Source: Pyrofollis japonicus (GTDB lineage Archaea > Thermoproteota > Thermoprotei_A > Sulfolobales > Pyrodictiaceae). From it: a DNA stretch of 64,000 bases. The stretch lies in contig NZ_AP028634.1 of the NCBI RefSeq assembly GCF_033097485.1, forward strand, positions 1,789,126-1,853,125, read 5' to 3'. The translations under genes and the position numbers were made by a program. The notes under the pieces are model-generated. The model was not told the origin of the DNA. It was given only the letters and a program-made list of their open reading frames with translations, and made no database searches. Below are positions 33,253-45,092 of this stretch, piece after piece (positions within the stretch are counted from its first letter, which is position 1; each line of letters opens with the position of its first letter).

Positions 33253-34062
33253 GTGGGTTTCAGCATGCTTAGCACTAAGTTAAGCACAAGACCCGAAACA
33301 GAACACTTTAAGCAAAACATACGAGTAGAAAACGTCGTAGTTAAGTATGGGGACTTTATCGCACTTGAGGTAGAGCGCCTTGACCTTCGGGGCCCAGGTC
33401 TTATACAGATACTAGGGCCGAACGGAGCAGGCAAAACAACGCTCTTGAGAACAATTCTTGGCCTGATTAAACCCTATAGAGGCCGAGTAGAAATATGTGG
33501 AATAGATGTTACAGGTAATCCCCGGCAGGCCGGTACTTGTACCGGCTATGTTCCGCAAATACTCTCGACCGTGCTGCATTATCCGCTAACTCCTTGGGAA
33601 CTTGTCTTCTATGAGTTAAAGCTTAGGAAGCTACTAAGCGATAAAGCTCAGATCATCGAGGCGCTACGTAGAGTAGGATTACCCGAAAGTGTTTGGCATA
33701 AGCCGTTACGCAACTTAAGCGGCGGGCAACGACAACGAGCCTTTATAGCACGGGCGATAGCGTATGACCCGCCGATACTGTTGATGGATGAGCCATTTTC
33801 CGCCGTAGACCCTGCTGGAAGAGCTGAACTAGCCAAGCTTGTAGGCGAACTATCAGAATCAAGGCTTGTCATAGTTACAAGTCACGACCCAATGCTCTTG
33901 TTGAGGTATACTAAGGAAATAGTCCTGGTTAACAAAAGGATTGTTGCTGCAGGTTTGCCTAGCAGCGTATTGAGAAGAGACATTTTGGGGAAAGTTTATG
34001 GCGAATCAATTATGTGGGTTGAGAGACACATACATATAAGTGATAGCCATATATCTAGTTAG
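33253..34062 (+). CDS. Metal ABC transporter ATPase (ZnuC family)
   Basis: 269 aa from GTG. Walker A GPNGAGKTT (55-63), Q-loop GYVPQ, signature LSGGQRQR, Walker B ILLMDEP and H-loop VTSHD are all intact, so it should be an active ATPase. It powers the permease and binding protein encoded divergently. An N-terminal extension of about 20 residues precedes the ATPase fold. Converges with the tRNA-binding protein gene, overlapping by 4 bp. Confidence 0.9.
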   Translation: MGFSMLSTKLSTRPETEHFKQNIRVENVVVKYGDFIALEVERLDLRGPGLIQILGPNGAGKTTLLRTILGLIKPYRGRVEICGIDVTGNPRQAGTCTGYVPQILSTVLHYPLTPWELVFYELKLRKLLSDKAQIIEALRRVGLPESVWHKPLRNLSGGQRQRAFIARAIAYDPPILLMDEPFSAVDPAGRAELAKLVGELSESRLVIVTSHDPMLLLRYTKEIVLVNKRIVAAGLPSSVLRRDILGKVYGESIMWVERHIHISDSHISS

Positions 34063-34748
34063 CCTCTCACTATCTCGTATATTATCTTTTCAACCTCCTT
34101 CCAATCAATTAGTTCTCGTTTTGGTCTTTTACCGACACAACTAGGGTCATTAATCACGTCGCTACAATACATGGCCTCACTAATCTCACCACGCAGCTCA
34201 ACTGGAGGCAGTATGGCCGCTGCCCTTATCTCATCCCTCTTTACACCCTCTATATTGGTCACTATCGTATAGGTTAGAACACCCTTGGCACGAGTAACAT
34301 AGAGTTTGTCTGCATTCGGGTGGCGAGCTACGCTCAATATTTTTACGCACTCAATATCGACCGCGTATAGAGGGTCGTTTTCGTCTCCTAGTACAAGCCT
34401 ATATGGAAGCCCATAGAGTATCCTAATAGCGTATTTTGCGCGTGCAATGCTCATTTTCGCTTTCTTATCAAGACTTATTGTGCGTAACTTATCCCACGGC
34501 AAAAGAATCTTACTTATTTCCTTTGATAAGTCTTGCAGCTTTCTTACAGCCTCATGTTCTGCTAGCATCCGTGGAGGCAGAAAGCTATATTTTATACTCA
34601 TTAGGAGGCTTCTGGCTTCGCGAATAAGTTCTTCAAGCTTTCTCCACTCAATAACCCCAGGTATACTGCGTGTTCTCACAATATTTTCCAAAAGCCCTAA
34701 TGCATGCTCGGCTACGAGGATCCGATAGTCGTTGCGAGTATCACTCAT
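34059..34748 (-). CDS. Helical protein with C-terminal tRNA-binding OB-fold (EMAP/Arc1p type)
   Basis: 229 aa. The N-terminal ~120 residues are helical and unrecognised. The C-terminal ~100 match the OB-fold of Trbp111/MetRS-C/EMAPII: VKILSVARHPNADKLYVTRA, TIVTNIEGVKRDEIRAAAILPPVELRGEISEAMYCS. Such domains bind the outside corner of tRNA or serve as docking modules. The N-terminal half may be an oligomerisation or synthetase-docking part. Alone on minus, with a TATA-like CTTTAAGG region upstream. Confidence 0.72.
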   Translation of the reverse strand: MSDTRNDYRILVAEHALGLLENIVRTRSIPGVIEWRKLEELIREARSLLMSIKYSFLPPRMLAEHEAVRKLQDLSKEISKILLPWDKLRTISLDKKAKMSIARAKYAIRILYGLPYRLVLGDENDPLYAVDIECVKILSVARHPNADKLYVTRAKGVLTYTIVTNIEGVKRDEIRAAAILPPVELRGEISEAMYCSDVINDPSCVGKRPKRELIDWKEVEKIIYEIVRG

Positions 34749-34832
34749 AGAGACATCACTACCGATTCATTCTAGATACTTTAAGGTTAATTAAGGTTTT
34801 AAATATACACTATGCCTCCCGGCTACTAGGTC

Positions 34833-35198
34833 TTATTCTTCTACTTCCGCGAGGCGCTCAAGGACGAGCCTTAGCTGGCCAAGAACCCATTGCTTTTTAT
34901 CTTTAATTCTCTCAACTAGCTTCATTATATCGTTTTTCGTGAACACGTAGAGGCCGTAAGGCGTGTAAAGCAGTTCATTACAGTGCCACATGTAGGGCTT
35001 TACGCTCCCCTCTGCAACGATTTTAGCATAAACCCACTCACCTTCGATAAAAACAGCAATTAGAATACCGTCACCCCCATCGCAATAAATCAACGAGCAC
35101 GTAGCGCTTTCCTCAACAACGCCACTTTTAGAGCAGACACCTTTCTCGCGCAAAGCTCGCCTTATTTCGCTAAAGGACACTGAATCGGTGCTCTGCAT
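34833..35198 (-). CDS. Hypothetical protein, Cys-containing small beta-rich domain
   Basis: 121 aa. I do not recognise it. The sequence has a short N-terminal helix (SFSEIRRALREKGV), a beta-rich centre with several Cys and paired aromatic residues (LIYCDGGDGILIAVFIEGEWVYAKIV), PYMWHCNELLYTPYGLYVFTKND, and a C-terminal amphipathic helix. No signal peptide or membrane helix. Codon pattern and composition match the neighbours. Confidence 0.55.
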   Translation of the reverse strand: MQSTDSVSFSEIRRALREKGVCSKSGVVEESATCSLIYCDGGDGILIAVFIEGEWVYAKIVAEGSVKPYMWHCNELLYTPYGLYVFTKNDIMKLVERIKDKKQWVLGQLRLVLERLAEVEE

Positions 35199-35490
35199 GC
35201 CCCATTACATCCCTCGTCTAAGCTCCTAGGGTAATCACTAGACCAGAGGCAATTAAACCCCTTTTGATGCTCCATACTATGTTTTGGAGACAATGACATA
35301 AGTATGATGACCCCGCGCCTCCGGAGCAATTGAAAGGCGATGAAGATGGTCTTGAGTGCTGATTCTTTCCATGTCTAGAATTCTCGCGTAGAGGGTACGT
35401 GGAACGTAGGCCATACTAAGTATGAAGAATCGAAGAGGTGGAATCAATAAATGCATAGATGGACAAAGTTTGTAAAAAGCTAAGGTTGCT
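35199..35490. other. 292-bp gap with a possible sRNA and no supported protein gene
   Basis: A minus-strand frame of 74 codons has no family features. On the plus strand 35304-35362 carries C-box-like and D-box-like elements (listed separately). Nothing else recognised. Confidence 0.4.
35300..35366 (+). ncRNA. Weak C/D box sRNA candidate
   Basis: C box ATGATGA (35304-35310) and D box CTGA (35359-35362) are 59 nt apart end to end, with an internal CGATGAA (35338-35344) as a possible C' 14 nt before D. A D' of TTGA at 35330 is 19 nt from C, so that half does not fit. A TATA-like CATACTAT lies about 26 nt upstream. Confidence 0.3.
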
Positions 35491-35868
35491 TTACTCCTCA
35501 ACTGTTATGTCTTTTCTCTCTTCCCATACACCGTGTAGGTTACAGTAAGCGAGTGCATAGATTGTTCCGCTTTTCTGGAGCTTTATTGTAATCGTTACCT
35601 CTGGCTCGGCGTAAACGGGTTCTAGCTCAATGCTTGCAAGCCTTATCGGGTTGAATGTTCTACCCTCTTCGTAGAACCATAGCTCTATGCGGCGTATTGA
35701 GTGCTGTGGCTCGTTTGGATGAGGGCCTACCTTTACTTTTACTGTGAAGGGTTCTCCCTTCTTCACCTTGTCTGGTGCTTCAAGCTTGGGTGTGTGGCTC
35801 TCGGCCTTTGTAGCTACAGGGCCGCCGGTCTCCTTTGTATATATGAGTTCGCCGAATTTCTTTGCCAT
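35491..35868 (-). CDS. sor: Superoxide reductase (neelaredoxin type)
   Basis: 125 aa, one-iron class: no N-terminal desulforedoxin domain. Active-site ligands are visible: ESH near residue 24, the HPNEPQH pair near 50-56 and YCNLHG near 108-112, giving the Fe(His)4Cys centre with the nearby Glu. It reduces superoxide to peroxide with electrons from rubredoxin-like carriers, a detoxification route of anaerobes. TATA-like CATAATATT lies upstream of the ATG. Monocistronic. Confidence 0.93.
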   Translation of the reverse strand: MAKKFGELIYTKETGGPVATKAESHTPKLEAPDKVKKGEPFTVKVKVGPHPNEPQHSIRRIELWFYEEGRTFNPIRLASIELEPVYAEPEVTITIKLQKSGTIYALAYCNLHGVWEERKDITVEE

Positions 35869-36004
35869 TCTTCTACACCATTTGTCATGTAATATTATGC
35901 GTTAGCAGAAATAGTTTTTGTTTTATGGGGTTTGTAAAGTATGGCACAACCTAGTATCATTAACTCGCGTTTAAGAAAAGGTTCTAGACTAATTTATTAA
36001 CAAG

Positions 36005-37426
36005 TTGGCTACCGCCTCAATGCTTGGTAAGATAACGGTGTACGTAAAGATCATCGCATCAATAGGCCCGGCCTCAAGCAATCCCTCAATAGTGGAGCGC
36101 ATGGTTCTTCTAGGCGTTAATGGTTTCAGAATAAATTTTGCTCACGGAGACCCCTCTGCTTGGAAGAAGTATGTCGATACAATAAGGGAGGTCGAAAACA
36201 AAACCGGTACACCCCTAACGATTATAGGCGACCTAGTAGGGCCAAGCATTAGGCTCGGTATCTTGGAGGAACCTGTACTTCTTAATCCTGAAGATAGAGC
36301 CACAATAATCTATGCAGAGAAAAGTGCTGGCGGCGACTCTAAAGAGATACCGCTTCCCCTGAAGCGCTTCTTTGAAGTAATAGACGATGGAGACGTGCTT
36401 GTGATGGACGATGGCAGAATCCAGCTACGTGTCATTAGAGTTGAGGGAGTAAGAGCAGTTGTTGAGGCCCTTACACCAGCAAAGATAACTTCAAGGAAAG
36501 CTATCGTTGTAAGAGGCAAAGAAGTTGACTTGCCTACTCTGACTCAAAGGGACCTCGAGGCACTTTCATTCGCAGTAAGCGAGGGACTTGATTACATTGC
36601 ATTGAGTTATGTCCGTAGTCCGCGCGATCTAAAGGTGCTGAAGAACCTTATCCGAGAAAAAGGAGGCGACCAACATGTCGCAGCAAAAATAGAAACCAAA
36701 AGCGCTATAGAAAATCTTCCTCAAATAGTAGACGAGGCTGACCTCGTAGTGGTTGCTCGCGGAGACCTAGGAATGAATTATGGACTTGAAGAAATACCGT
36801 TGTTGCAAGAGAGGATTGTTGAGCAATCAAGGAGGCTCGGCAAACCCGTAATTGTTGCGACACAAGTTCTTGAAAGCATGGTCGAAAACCCTAGTCCTAC
36901 CCGTGCAGAAATAACTGATATTTACGTAGCAGTTAGCCAAGGCGTAGATGCGATCATGCTTACCGGAGAGACATCTATTGGAAAGTATCCCATAGAAGCA
37001 ATTAGGTGGCTCAAACGAGTATTAAGACGCGCTGAGGAAACAATTTCTGTTAAGAGGTATAAACCCGTTGAGGAACGATGGGCGTATGCCAATAGTATTG
37101 TTGAGACAGCAGAAACCATGGGAGCTAAAGCAATACTAATCTACTCAATGCATGGTACTCTCCCACCTAAGCTAGCAACATCTAGACCAAAGGTACGCGT
37201 AGTAGTTGGGACAAATAGTGCAAAGATTGCACGCCGCATATCACTGCTCTGGGGGCTTGAAACGCTAATAATTCCCGCTCATAGCTATGAGGAAGGGCTT
37301 AGAAAGCTAGAAGAAGAGCTCTGTAAGAGGGATGAGCTATCAATAGGCGACATAGTGGTAAAGGCTTATCGCTTAGAGAATGAAAACAGAATGATCATTG
37401 CAAGCCTAATGGAGTGCAAAAAATAA
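36005..37426 (+). CDS. pyk: Pyruvate kinase
   Basis: 473 aa from TTG; CGTTTAAG about 30 nt upstream suggests a near-leaderless mRNA. KIIASIGPASSNPSIVERMVLLGVNGFRINFAHGDP, then GDLVGPSIRLG, the Lys in HVAAKIETKSAIENL, ARGDLGMNYG, TQVLESMVENPSPTRAEITD and VDAIMLTGETSIGKYP cover the catalytic barrel and B domain. It makes pyruvate and ATP from PEP, feeding the 2-oxoacid:ferredoxin oxidoreductase encoded next on this strand. Confidence 0.95.
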   Translation: MATASMLGKITVYVKIIASIGPASSNPSIVERMVLLGVNGFRINFAHGDPSAWKKYVDTIREVENKTGTPLTIIGDLVGPSIRLGILEEPVLLNPEDRATIIYAEKSAGGDSKEIPLPLKRFFEVIDDGDVLVMDDGRIQLRVIRVEGVRAVVEALTPAKITSRKAIVVRGKEVDLPTLTQRDLEALSFAVSEGLDYIALSYVRSPRDLKVLKNLIREKGGDQHVAAKIETKSAIENLPQIVDEADLVVVARGDLGMNYGLEEIPLLQERIVEQSRRLGKPVIVATQVLESMVENPSPTRAEITDIYVAVSQGVDAIMLTGETSIGKYPIEAIRWLKRVLRRAEETISVKRYKPVEERWAYANSIVETAETMGAKAILIYSMHGTLPPKLATSRPKVRVVVGTNSAKIARRISLLWGLETLIIPAHSYEEGLRKLEEELCKRDELSIGDIVVKAYRLENENRMIIASLMECKK

Positions 37427-37450
37427 TTCCAATACATCTAACTTGCCTTG

Positions 37451-37993
37451 CTAGCACTTTCTCATCTTCGCAAGCAAAATGATGAGCCCTATTGTTTTCA
37501 CTATGTCGCCTATTAATGGCACTACAGCAGCCCTCTTTGTCAACAAGACAAGTGGCAGAGTCAATGTGAAGAGCGACACACCGCTAATAAAGAGCATTGC
37601 ACCCGTATTCTCGTAGCTCTTAAGCTCCCTATATAAGGGATAGGCGAGCATTATCTCGTTAAAATACGCCGCAATGAGGAATGTTGCACCAAGTGTCTCG
37701 TTAACCGCTGTGCCTAACCCTACTCCTAGAATCGCTAAGAGAAGCACTATTGGCGCAAATCTTCGCATATACTTGCTTGCAATCGTTGCGCTTTTTGCGT
37801 AAGAACCACCAGCTACTATACCTATAATGATTAGGGTTACGGCTAATACTAGTGCTTTTCCACGAAATAGTATCGTGTACCCATACCCGTATATATCCGT
37901 TAGGAGTATTGCAATAATTATTGCTGCTACGATGCTTGCTATATTCCCTATCTTGAGCATTGTGCACTCTCTTTGCCTCAATTTATTCCCCAT
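37451..37993 (-). CDS. Small membrane protein of unknown function
   Basis: 180 aa with about five or six hydrophobic helices and a short basic N-terminus. No family recognised. GKALVLAVTLIIIGIVAGGSYAKSA and NETLGATFLIAAYFNEIMLAYPLYREL are its more distinctive parts. ATG at 37993 is about 24 nt after CTTTAATTT, favouring a leaderless start there; an internal ATG at 37960 is possible. Divergent from the oxidoreductase operon. Confidence 0.6.
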   Translation of the reverse strand: MGNKLRQRECTMLKIGNIASIVAAIIIAILLTDIYGYGYTILFRGKALVLAVTLIIIGIVAGGSYAKSATIASKYMRRFAPIVLLLAILGVGLGTAVNETLGATFLIAAYFNEIMLAYPLYRELKSYENTGAMLFISGVSLFTLTLPLVLLTKRAAVVPLIGDIVKTIGLIILLAKMRKC

Positions 37994-38059
37994 AATATCT
38001 TTGCATATTTTGCTTTAATTTTTAGTAGCCGCGGACCAAGCACACTCATTTTAACACAC

Positions 38060-38074
38060 GTTAAATATATATTA
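38060..38074 (+). promoter_or_regulatory. TATA box of the 2-oxoacid oxidoreductase operon
   Basis: GTTAAATATATATTA about 40 nt before the ATG, the strongest TATA match in the window. It fits a highly expressed central metabolic operon. Confidence 0.6.
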
Positions 38075-38107
38075 TGGAACGAGACTATCATTTATGTTGG
38101 GTAGAAC

Positions 38108-41027
<2,920 letters not shown>

Positions 41028-41041
41028 TCATTTTTATCCTT

Positions 41042-41869
41042 TTAAGCACATTTGCTTAAAACTCCGTCAAATACGAGAGTAGAACCATTCATATAGTCGC
41101 TGAAAGGAGACAAGAGGAAAGCAAGTAGCGCTCCAAGCTCCTCCGGTTTTGCTACTCGTTTCAAAGGCGTAGCTTCTAATACGAATCTTTTCCATGCCTC
41201 TTCAAAGCTTATTCCAAGCCTTTCGGCCATTTTTTGAATATTCTTCCTTGCTCCTGGTGTATCGAAGCTTCCCAGGAGTACCGTGAAAGCACGTAAACCC
41301 TTATCCGCATATTGTAGTGCAATACTCTTAGATAGTTGAACGAGGCCAGCCCTTGCCGTGTCAGCTAACACGAATATCGGCATGGGCTGCTTAACGGAGA
41401 CCGATGAAAGGAATATAATGGTTCCTTTGCGTTTCTTCTCAAGAACTAGGCGTGCAAAGACTGAGGCGAGATAGCCTGGTGCAACCGTGTGGCGCAGTGC
41501 CGCTTCGACCCAGTCTTCGTATCTAGCTTCATGCAGATAGCATGGTTCGCACCCGATATTACCTATGTTAAAAACGATGCCATCAAGTCCTTCCAACTGT
41601 TTCTCTGCATCAAAGACAGCCTTCTCTACGCCCTCCCTGGTGGTTAGGTCTGCGACTATACCTAGAGGCTCATAGTCACTGTACTCCCGTATCTCATTAA
41701 CGGCCTTGTCAACATTCTCGGGACTTCTAGAAACTATGGCGACCCTTGCGCCGAGAGATGCCAGTTCTCTTGCAGCATAGAACCCTATACCTTTAGTCGA
41801 GCCTGTAACGAGTACACGTTTACCTCTAACAAGGTCGCTGAGGCTATTTAGTATCGACTTCGTCTGCAA
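41042..41869 (-). CDS. Short-chain dehydrogenase/reductase lacking the YxxxK motif
   Basis: 275 aa. The Rossmann start VLVTGSTKGIGFYAARELASLGARVAIVSR, DLTTREGVEKAV and FNIGNIG match SDR enzymes. The catalytic Ser is in FLSSVSVKQP, but the expected YxxxK reads ADTAR in FVLADTARAGLVQLSKS. This resembles the SDR subset with an N/A...R substitution, so the reaction is uncertain. Start is TTG-type at 41869. Adjacent to kptA on the same strand. Confidence 0.78.
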   Translation of the reverse strand: MQTKSILNSLSDLVRGKRVLVTGSTKGIGFYAARELASLGARVAIVSRSPENVDKAVNEIREYSDYEPLGIVADLTTREGVEKAVFDAEKQLEGLDGIVFNIGNIGCEPCYLHEARYEDWVEAALRHTVAPGYLASVFARLVLEKKRKGTIIFLSSVSVKQPMPIFVLADTARAGLVQLSKSIALQYADKGLRAFTVLLGSFDTPGARKNIQKMAERLGISFEEAWKRFVLEATPLKRVAKPEELGALLAFLLSPFSDYMNGSTLVFDGVLSKCA

Positions 41870-41877
41870 GTAGCATC

Positions 41878-42561
41878 CTAGTTGGAACTAGTTACTGAAA
41901 ATTGCTTTAGTATCTTAATGCATTCAGGGGGAACACGGCTAGCAAGGTATACCGTTTTACCAGCTTTTACCAAGTATATGCCGTGGCTGTACAAGCACTC
42001 GATATCAATAGATAGCACAACGACATCTCTCCCGTGACGCTTAGCAGTCTCAATAGCATCCTCAAGCCGATCTGTAAGATGAACTGCTATACGTTTCATC
42101 GGTTTTAGTCCTTCCTTCAGTATTGAGGGAAGCTTAGAGCGCACTGTACCATGAAAAAGTATCTTTGGAGCCTCTTCTGCTCTTAGCGGCTTGTATTTGA
42201 GCTGCACGTTTATGCTATGACCATAAGCGGCTCTGATGAACCGTTTATCGGGTGAAAGCTGAAACCTTCCTTTCGGGTCAAGAAGGGCTACGGCAACCAC
42301 ATGCTCCGGTCGAACCCATTGATAGAGTTCTCTATTTCTCCACCTCTCCCTTATAGCGCGGGCTAGCTCGTGAACACTAACCCATCCTTCGTTGTTGAGC
42401 TTTAAGCCGGCCTCTTGCGGTATATGGCGCAAAAGGGCGCTCATAAGCTTGCTTAAGCGTAGTCTCTGTTCAGCACTTAGTAGGAGTTCTGCTGGTTTTC
42501 CGCAGTGAATCGGCTCTTCTGTGTATGCTCCGCAAACTCTGCATCGGTAAATGGGTTTCAA
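41878..42561 (-). CDS. kptA: RNA 2'-phosphotransferase (KptA/Tpt1)
   Basis: 227 aa. Residues 5-22 form a zinc-ribbon-like knot (CRVCGAYTEEPIHCGKP). The KptA domain then shows LSKLMSALLRHIPQEAGLKLNNEGWVSVHELA, ILFHGTVRSKLPSILKEGL and HLTDRLEDAIETAKRHGRDVVVLSID. It transfers an RNA 2'-phosphate to NAD+. In archaea the role is not tied to tRNA splicing as in yeast. Lies 8 bp after the PP-loop enzyme gene. Confidence 0.92.
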   Translation of the reverse strand: MKPIYRCRVCGAYTEEPIHCGKPAELLLSAEQRLRLSKLMSALLRHIPQEAGLKLNNEGWVSVHELARAIRERWRNRELYQWVRPEHVVAVALLDPKGRFQLSPDKRFIRAAYGHSINVQLKYKPLRAEEAPKILFHGTVRSKLPSILKEGLKPMKRIAVHLTDRLEDAIETAKRHGRDVVVLSIDIECLYSHGIYLVKAGKTVYLASRVPPECIKILKQFSVTSSN

Positions 42562-42569
42562 CGCGCTCC

Positions 42570-43913
42570 CTATACTTCCTTATCGTCTAGGGCCTGGGTT
42601 TTCTCTGCTCTAACAATTCTCGTAGCTTCTTCCGCTAAGTCAACAGCCTCTCTATAGGCTCTTAGAACGATTGAAGCGATAGCTTCTACTGCCTTGTCCG
42701 GATTAATTACAGGTGCCTTAGGAAGCTCCTCCACCCATAAGCTTCTATACATTTCCTCTACCTTGGCTGCATGGAGTTCCTCTAACTCTTTGCTCATAAG
42801 GTGCTTCTTAGCAAGATAGAGCTTCTTAGCAAGAACCGGGTGGAAGCGCCATAGATGCTGCGACCGGAACTCGTCCCAAGGTATACCTTCTTGCTCATAG
42901 AGCCTCCTATAGCTCGTCTTCATCGCAGCCTCTATGAGTCCTGGATCCTCTACTAGGCGAAAGGCATTGTCCCCGAGCTCGTGCAGGGATTTGTAAGGAC
43001 AAAAAGTGCACGCAACACGAGGCAATCCATCAAGATAGTCAGGGTGGACAACACCAGACTCGCGTACAACCTTTACAACATCAAGGAGTGTCCAGACATA
43101 GATGGGGCGGAACCTGCCCCCACTATACAGTCTTGGAGACTTAGGAGACATGTGGTAAAGCCTGTAGAATCTCTTAAATGCCTCCGTCATTCTGTCCCCG
43201 TCAGCTATTATGTGTGGCCGTCGTTTCTTCTTCAGCTTCTTAATCGGCCGAAGCTTCATATAAGTACACCATCGACGCCCCCGGAAGGGCAATCCTTCCT
43301 CTAATAACCGCTTCTTCATGAGATCGCGATCGGCTTCAACAACCTCTATTTCTGCTCCAATTTTTTCCGCAGCCCTAATCGCGAAATCAATATTCCTTAC
43401 AGCCTCGAGAAACGAAACATGGCTGTAGACTGCATATACATTAACTCCTTCAAGGAGCTTCGATATTTCTACAACAGTTCTAAGAACAGATGCACTATCT
43501 TTCCCGCCGCTGAAATTAACCATGATTGTCTTATTTCGAAGTTCATCACCATGCTTATCTATAACCCATTTTGAGTAATCTCTAACACTCTTCACAACGT
43601 ATAAAAGAGGCCAAGGGATATCTTCAACAAGCCTTGCATACTCTATTTTTACACCATTAACGTTTAGTATACCTCTATGAATATATTCATCTATTCTCAG
43701 AGCTATTGAAGGCTCTATCCACATATACGATCCGAGACGCTTTCCCTCACTACTATAGAGTACCGTAAAGTCGGCGGAGGATAACACGTAACCAACAACC
43801 CTACCATTCTTCAGCGCAGGATAGCGCTCCACCTTGGCTCCCGGAACCACGGGTTCTGGCTTAGAATCCAATATTTTAATCGCTGTTAAAATGGTATTAG
43901 ACAAACATTGCAT
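42570..43913 (-). CDS. PAPS-reductase-like PP-loop enzyme
   Basis: 447 aa. The PP-loop VNFSGGKDSASVL (about 150-162) marks the COG0175 (PAPS reductase/ATP pyrophosphatase) fold. RRWCTYMKLRPIKKLKKKRRPHIIADGDRMTE and VACTFCPYKSLHELGD hold Cys residues. The N-terminal ~120 residues precede the loop and look PUA-like (PGAKVERYPALKNGRVVGYVLSSAD), which would suggest an RNA substrate (inference). The family adenylates or thiolates substrates. Just upstream of kptA, which also acts on RNA. Several starts are possible within the first 12 codons. Confidence 0.75.
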   Translation of the reverse strand: MQCLSNTILTAIKILDSKPEPVVPGAKVERYPALKNGRVVGYVLSSADFTVLYSSEGKRLGSYMWIEPSIALRIDEYIHRGILNVNGVKIEYARLVEDIPWPLLYVVKSVRDYSKWVIDKHGDELRNKTIMVNFSGGKDSASVLRTVVEISKLLEGVNVYAVYSHVSFLEAVRNIDFAIRAAEKIGAEIEVVEADRDLMKKRLLEEGLPFRGRRWCTYMKLRPIKKLKKKRRPHIIADGDRMTEAFKRFYRLYHMSPKSPRLYSGGRFRPIYVWTLLDVVKVVRESGVVHPDYLDGLPRVACTFCPYKSLHELGDNAFRLVEDPGLIEAAMKTSYRRLYEQEGIPWDEFRSQHLWRFHPVLAKKLYLAKKHLMSKELEELHAAKVEEMYRSLWVEELPKAPVINPDKAVEAIASIVLRAYREAVDLAEEATRIVRAEKTQALDDKEV

Positions 43914-43969
43914 AAATAAGGGCCCACAATAGGTGTTGATAAGTAATAGATTTGATGCGCAAAAACGCT

Positions 43970-44998
43970 TTAGAACGGGGAATACCCTTCACGCAGCCAT
44001 TTAGCAACATCCATTGCGTGATAAGTTATTATTATGTCGGCACCCGCTCTCTTTATTGCAGTAAGTATCTCAAATGTAACAAGTTTTTCATCAATCCAAC
44101 CTTTCTCTGCTGCTGCCTTGACCATAGAGTATTCTCCGCTTACATTATATGCTGCAAGAGGATAGTGGGGATAATTCTCCTTGATCAACCGTATAACGTC
44201 GAGATATGCTAGGGCTGGCTTGACCATAAGAATATCAGCTCCTTCTTCAATATCCAAGAGAGCCTCCTTTAGTGCCTCCATTGCATTCCTTGGATCCATT
44301 TGGTAGCTCCTTCTGTCGCCGAACCGTGGAGCAGAATCTGCCGCTTCGCGGAAAGGCCCATAGAACCCGCTCGCATACTTGATGGCATAGCTCATTATGC
44401 CGACTTCACTATATCCCTCCTCGTCAAGGGCCTCACGGATAGCAGCAACCATTCCATCCATCATCCCAGATGGCGCTACGAAATCAGCTCCAGCTTCTGC
44501 ATGGACAACCGCCATCTTAGCTATGACGTCTAGCGTTGAATCGTTATCTATTAGTGTTCTTCCATGCTTTTCAACGGGTATACCGCAATGTCCGTGGCTC
44601 GTGTATCCACAAATACACACATCTGTGAAAATGAGTGGCTCCCAGCCAAACTCTTTCCTTATAAGCCTTATCGCCTGCGGAACCGGGCCATTAGGGTCAT
44701 AGGCAGGAGTTCCCGTATGGTCCTTCTTTTCCGGCTTTGGCACACCAAATAGGAGAAACGCCTTAATTCCATGTTCTAGTGCTTCTCCGACAATCTTTAC
44801 CACGTCTTTTACCGGATAACGGTAATAGCCAGGCATAGCATCAATAGGCTCTGGGTTCTCAATGTCATCCTTAACGAAGATAGGCATTATGAGATCGTTG
44901 ACGGATATACTGGTCTCAGCTACTAAGTCTCGTATAGCCTTACTCAGTCTAAGTCTACGTGGCCTAGTCTGAGGAAACATCGGCATAACAAGATTCAC
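43970..44998 (-). CDS. hemB: Porphobilinogen synthase (delta-aminolevulinate dehydratase)
   Basis: 342 aa. Condenses two 5-aminolevulinate molecules. The zinc-binding CICGYTSHGHCG marks the Zn-dependent class. The two active-site Lys are in SYAIKYASGFYGPFR and ILMVKPALAYLDVI. VAPSGMMDGMVAAIREALD and YNVSGEYSM are also typical. Divergent from a chelatase-like gene, suggesting a small tetrapyrrole group; no other hem gene is in the window. Confidence 0.96.
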   Translation of the reverse strand: MNLVMPMFPQTRPRRLRLSKAIRDLVAETSISVNDLIMPIFVKDDIENPEPIDAMPGYYRYPVKDVVKIVGEALEHGIKAFLLFGVPKPEKKDHTGTPAYDPNGPVPQAIRLIRKEFGWEPLIFTDVCICGYTSHGHCGIPVEKHGRTLIDNDSTLDVIAKMAVVHAEAGADFVAPSGMMDGMVAAIREALDEEGYSEVGIMSYAIKYASGFYGPFREAADSAPRFGDRRSYQMDPRNAMEALKEALLDIEEGADILMVKPALAYLDVIRLIKENYPHYPLAAYNVSGEYSMVKAAAEKGWIDEKLVTFEILTAIKRAGADIIITYHAMDVAKWLREGYSPF

Positions 44999-45092
44999 CA
45001 GGAAGCTCTGCCAGTCTAAGGGCTATGTGCTAGGAGAAATTAATTCACTGCCCTTCCAGCAACAACACTACATTCTCGGAGGCAAACCCGGT

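Noticed and set aside
35277-35501. 74-codon minus-strand frame downstream of superoxide reductase
   Set aside because: No SD, no family features, overlaps the 3' end of the superoxide reductase gene.
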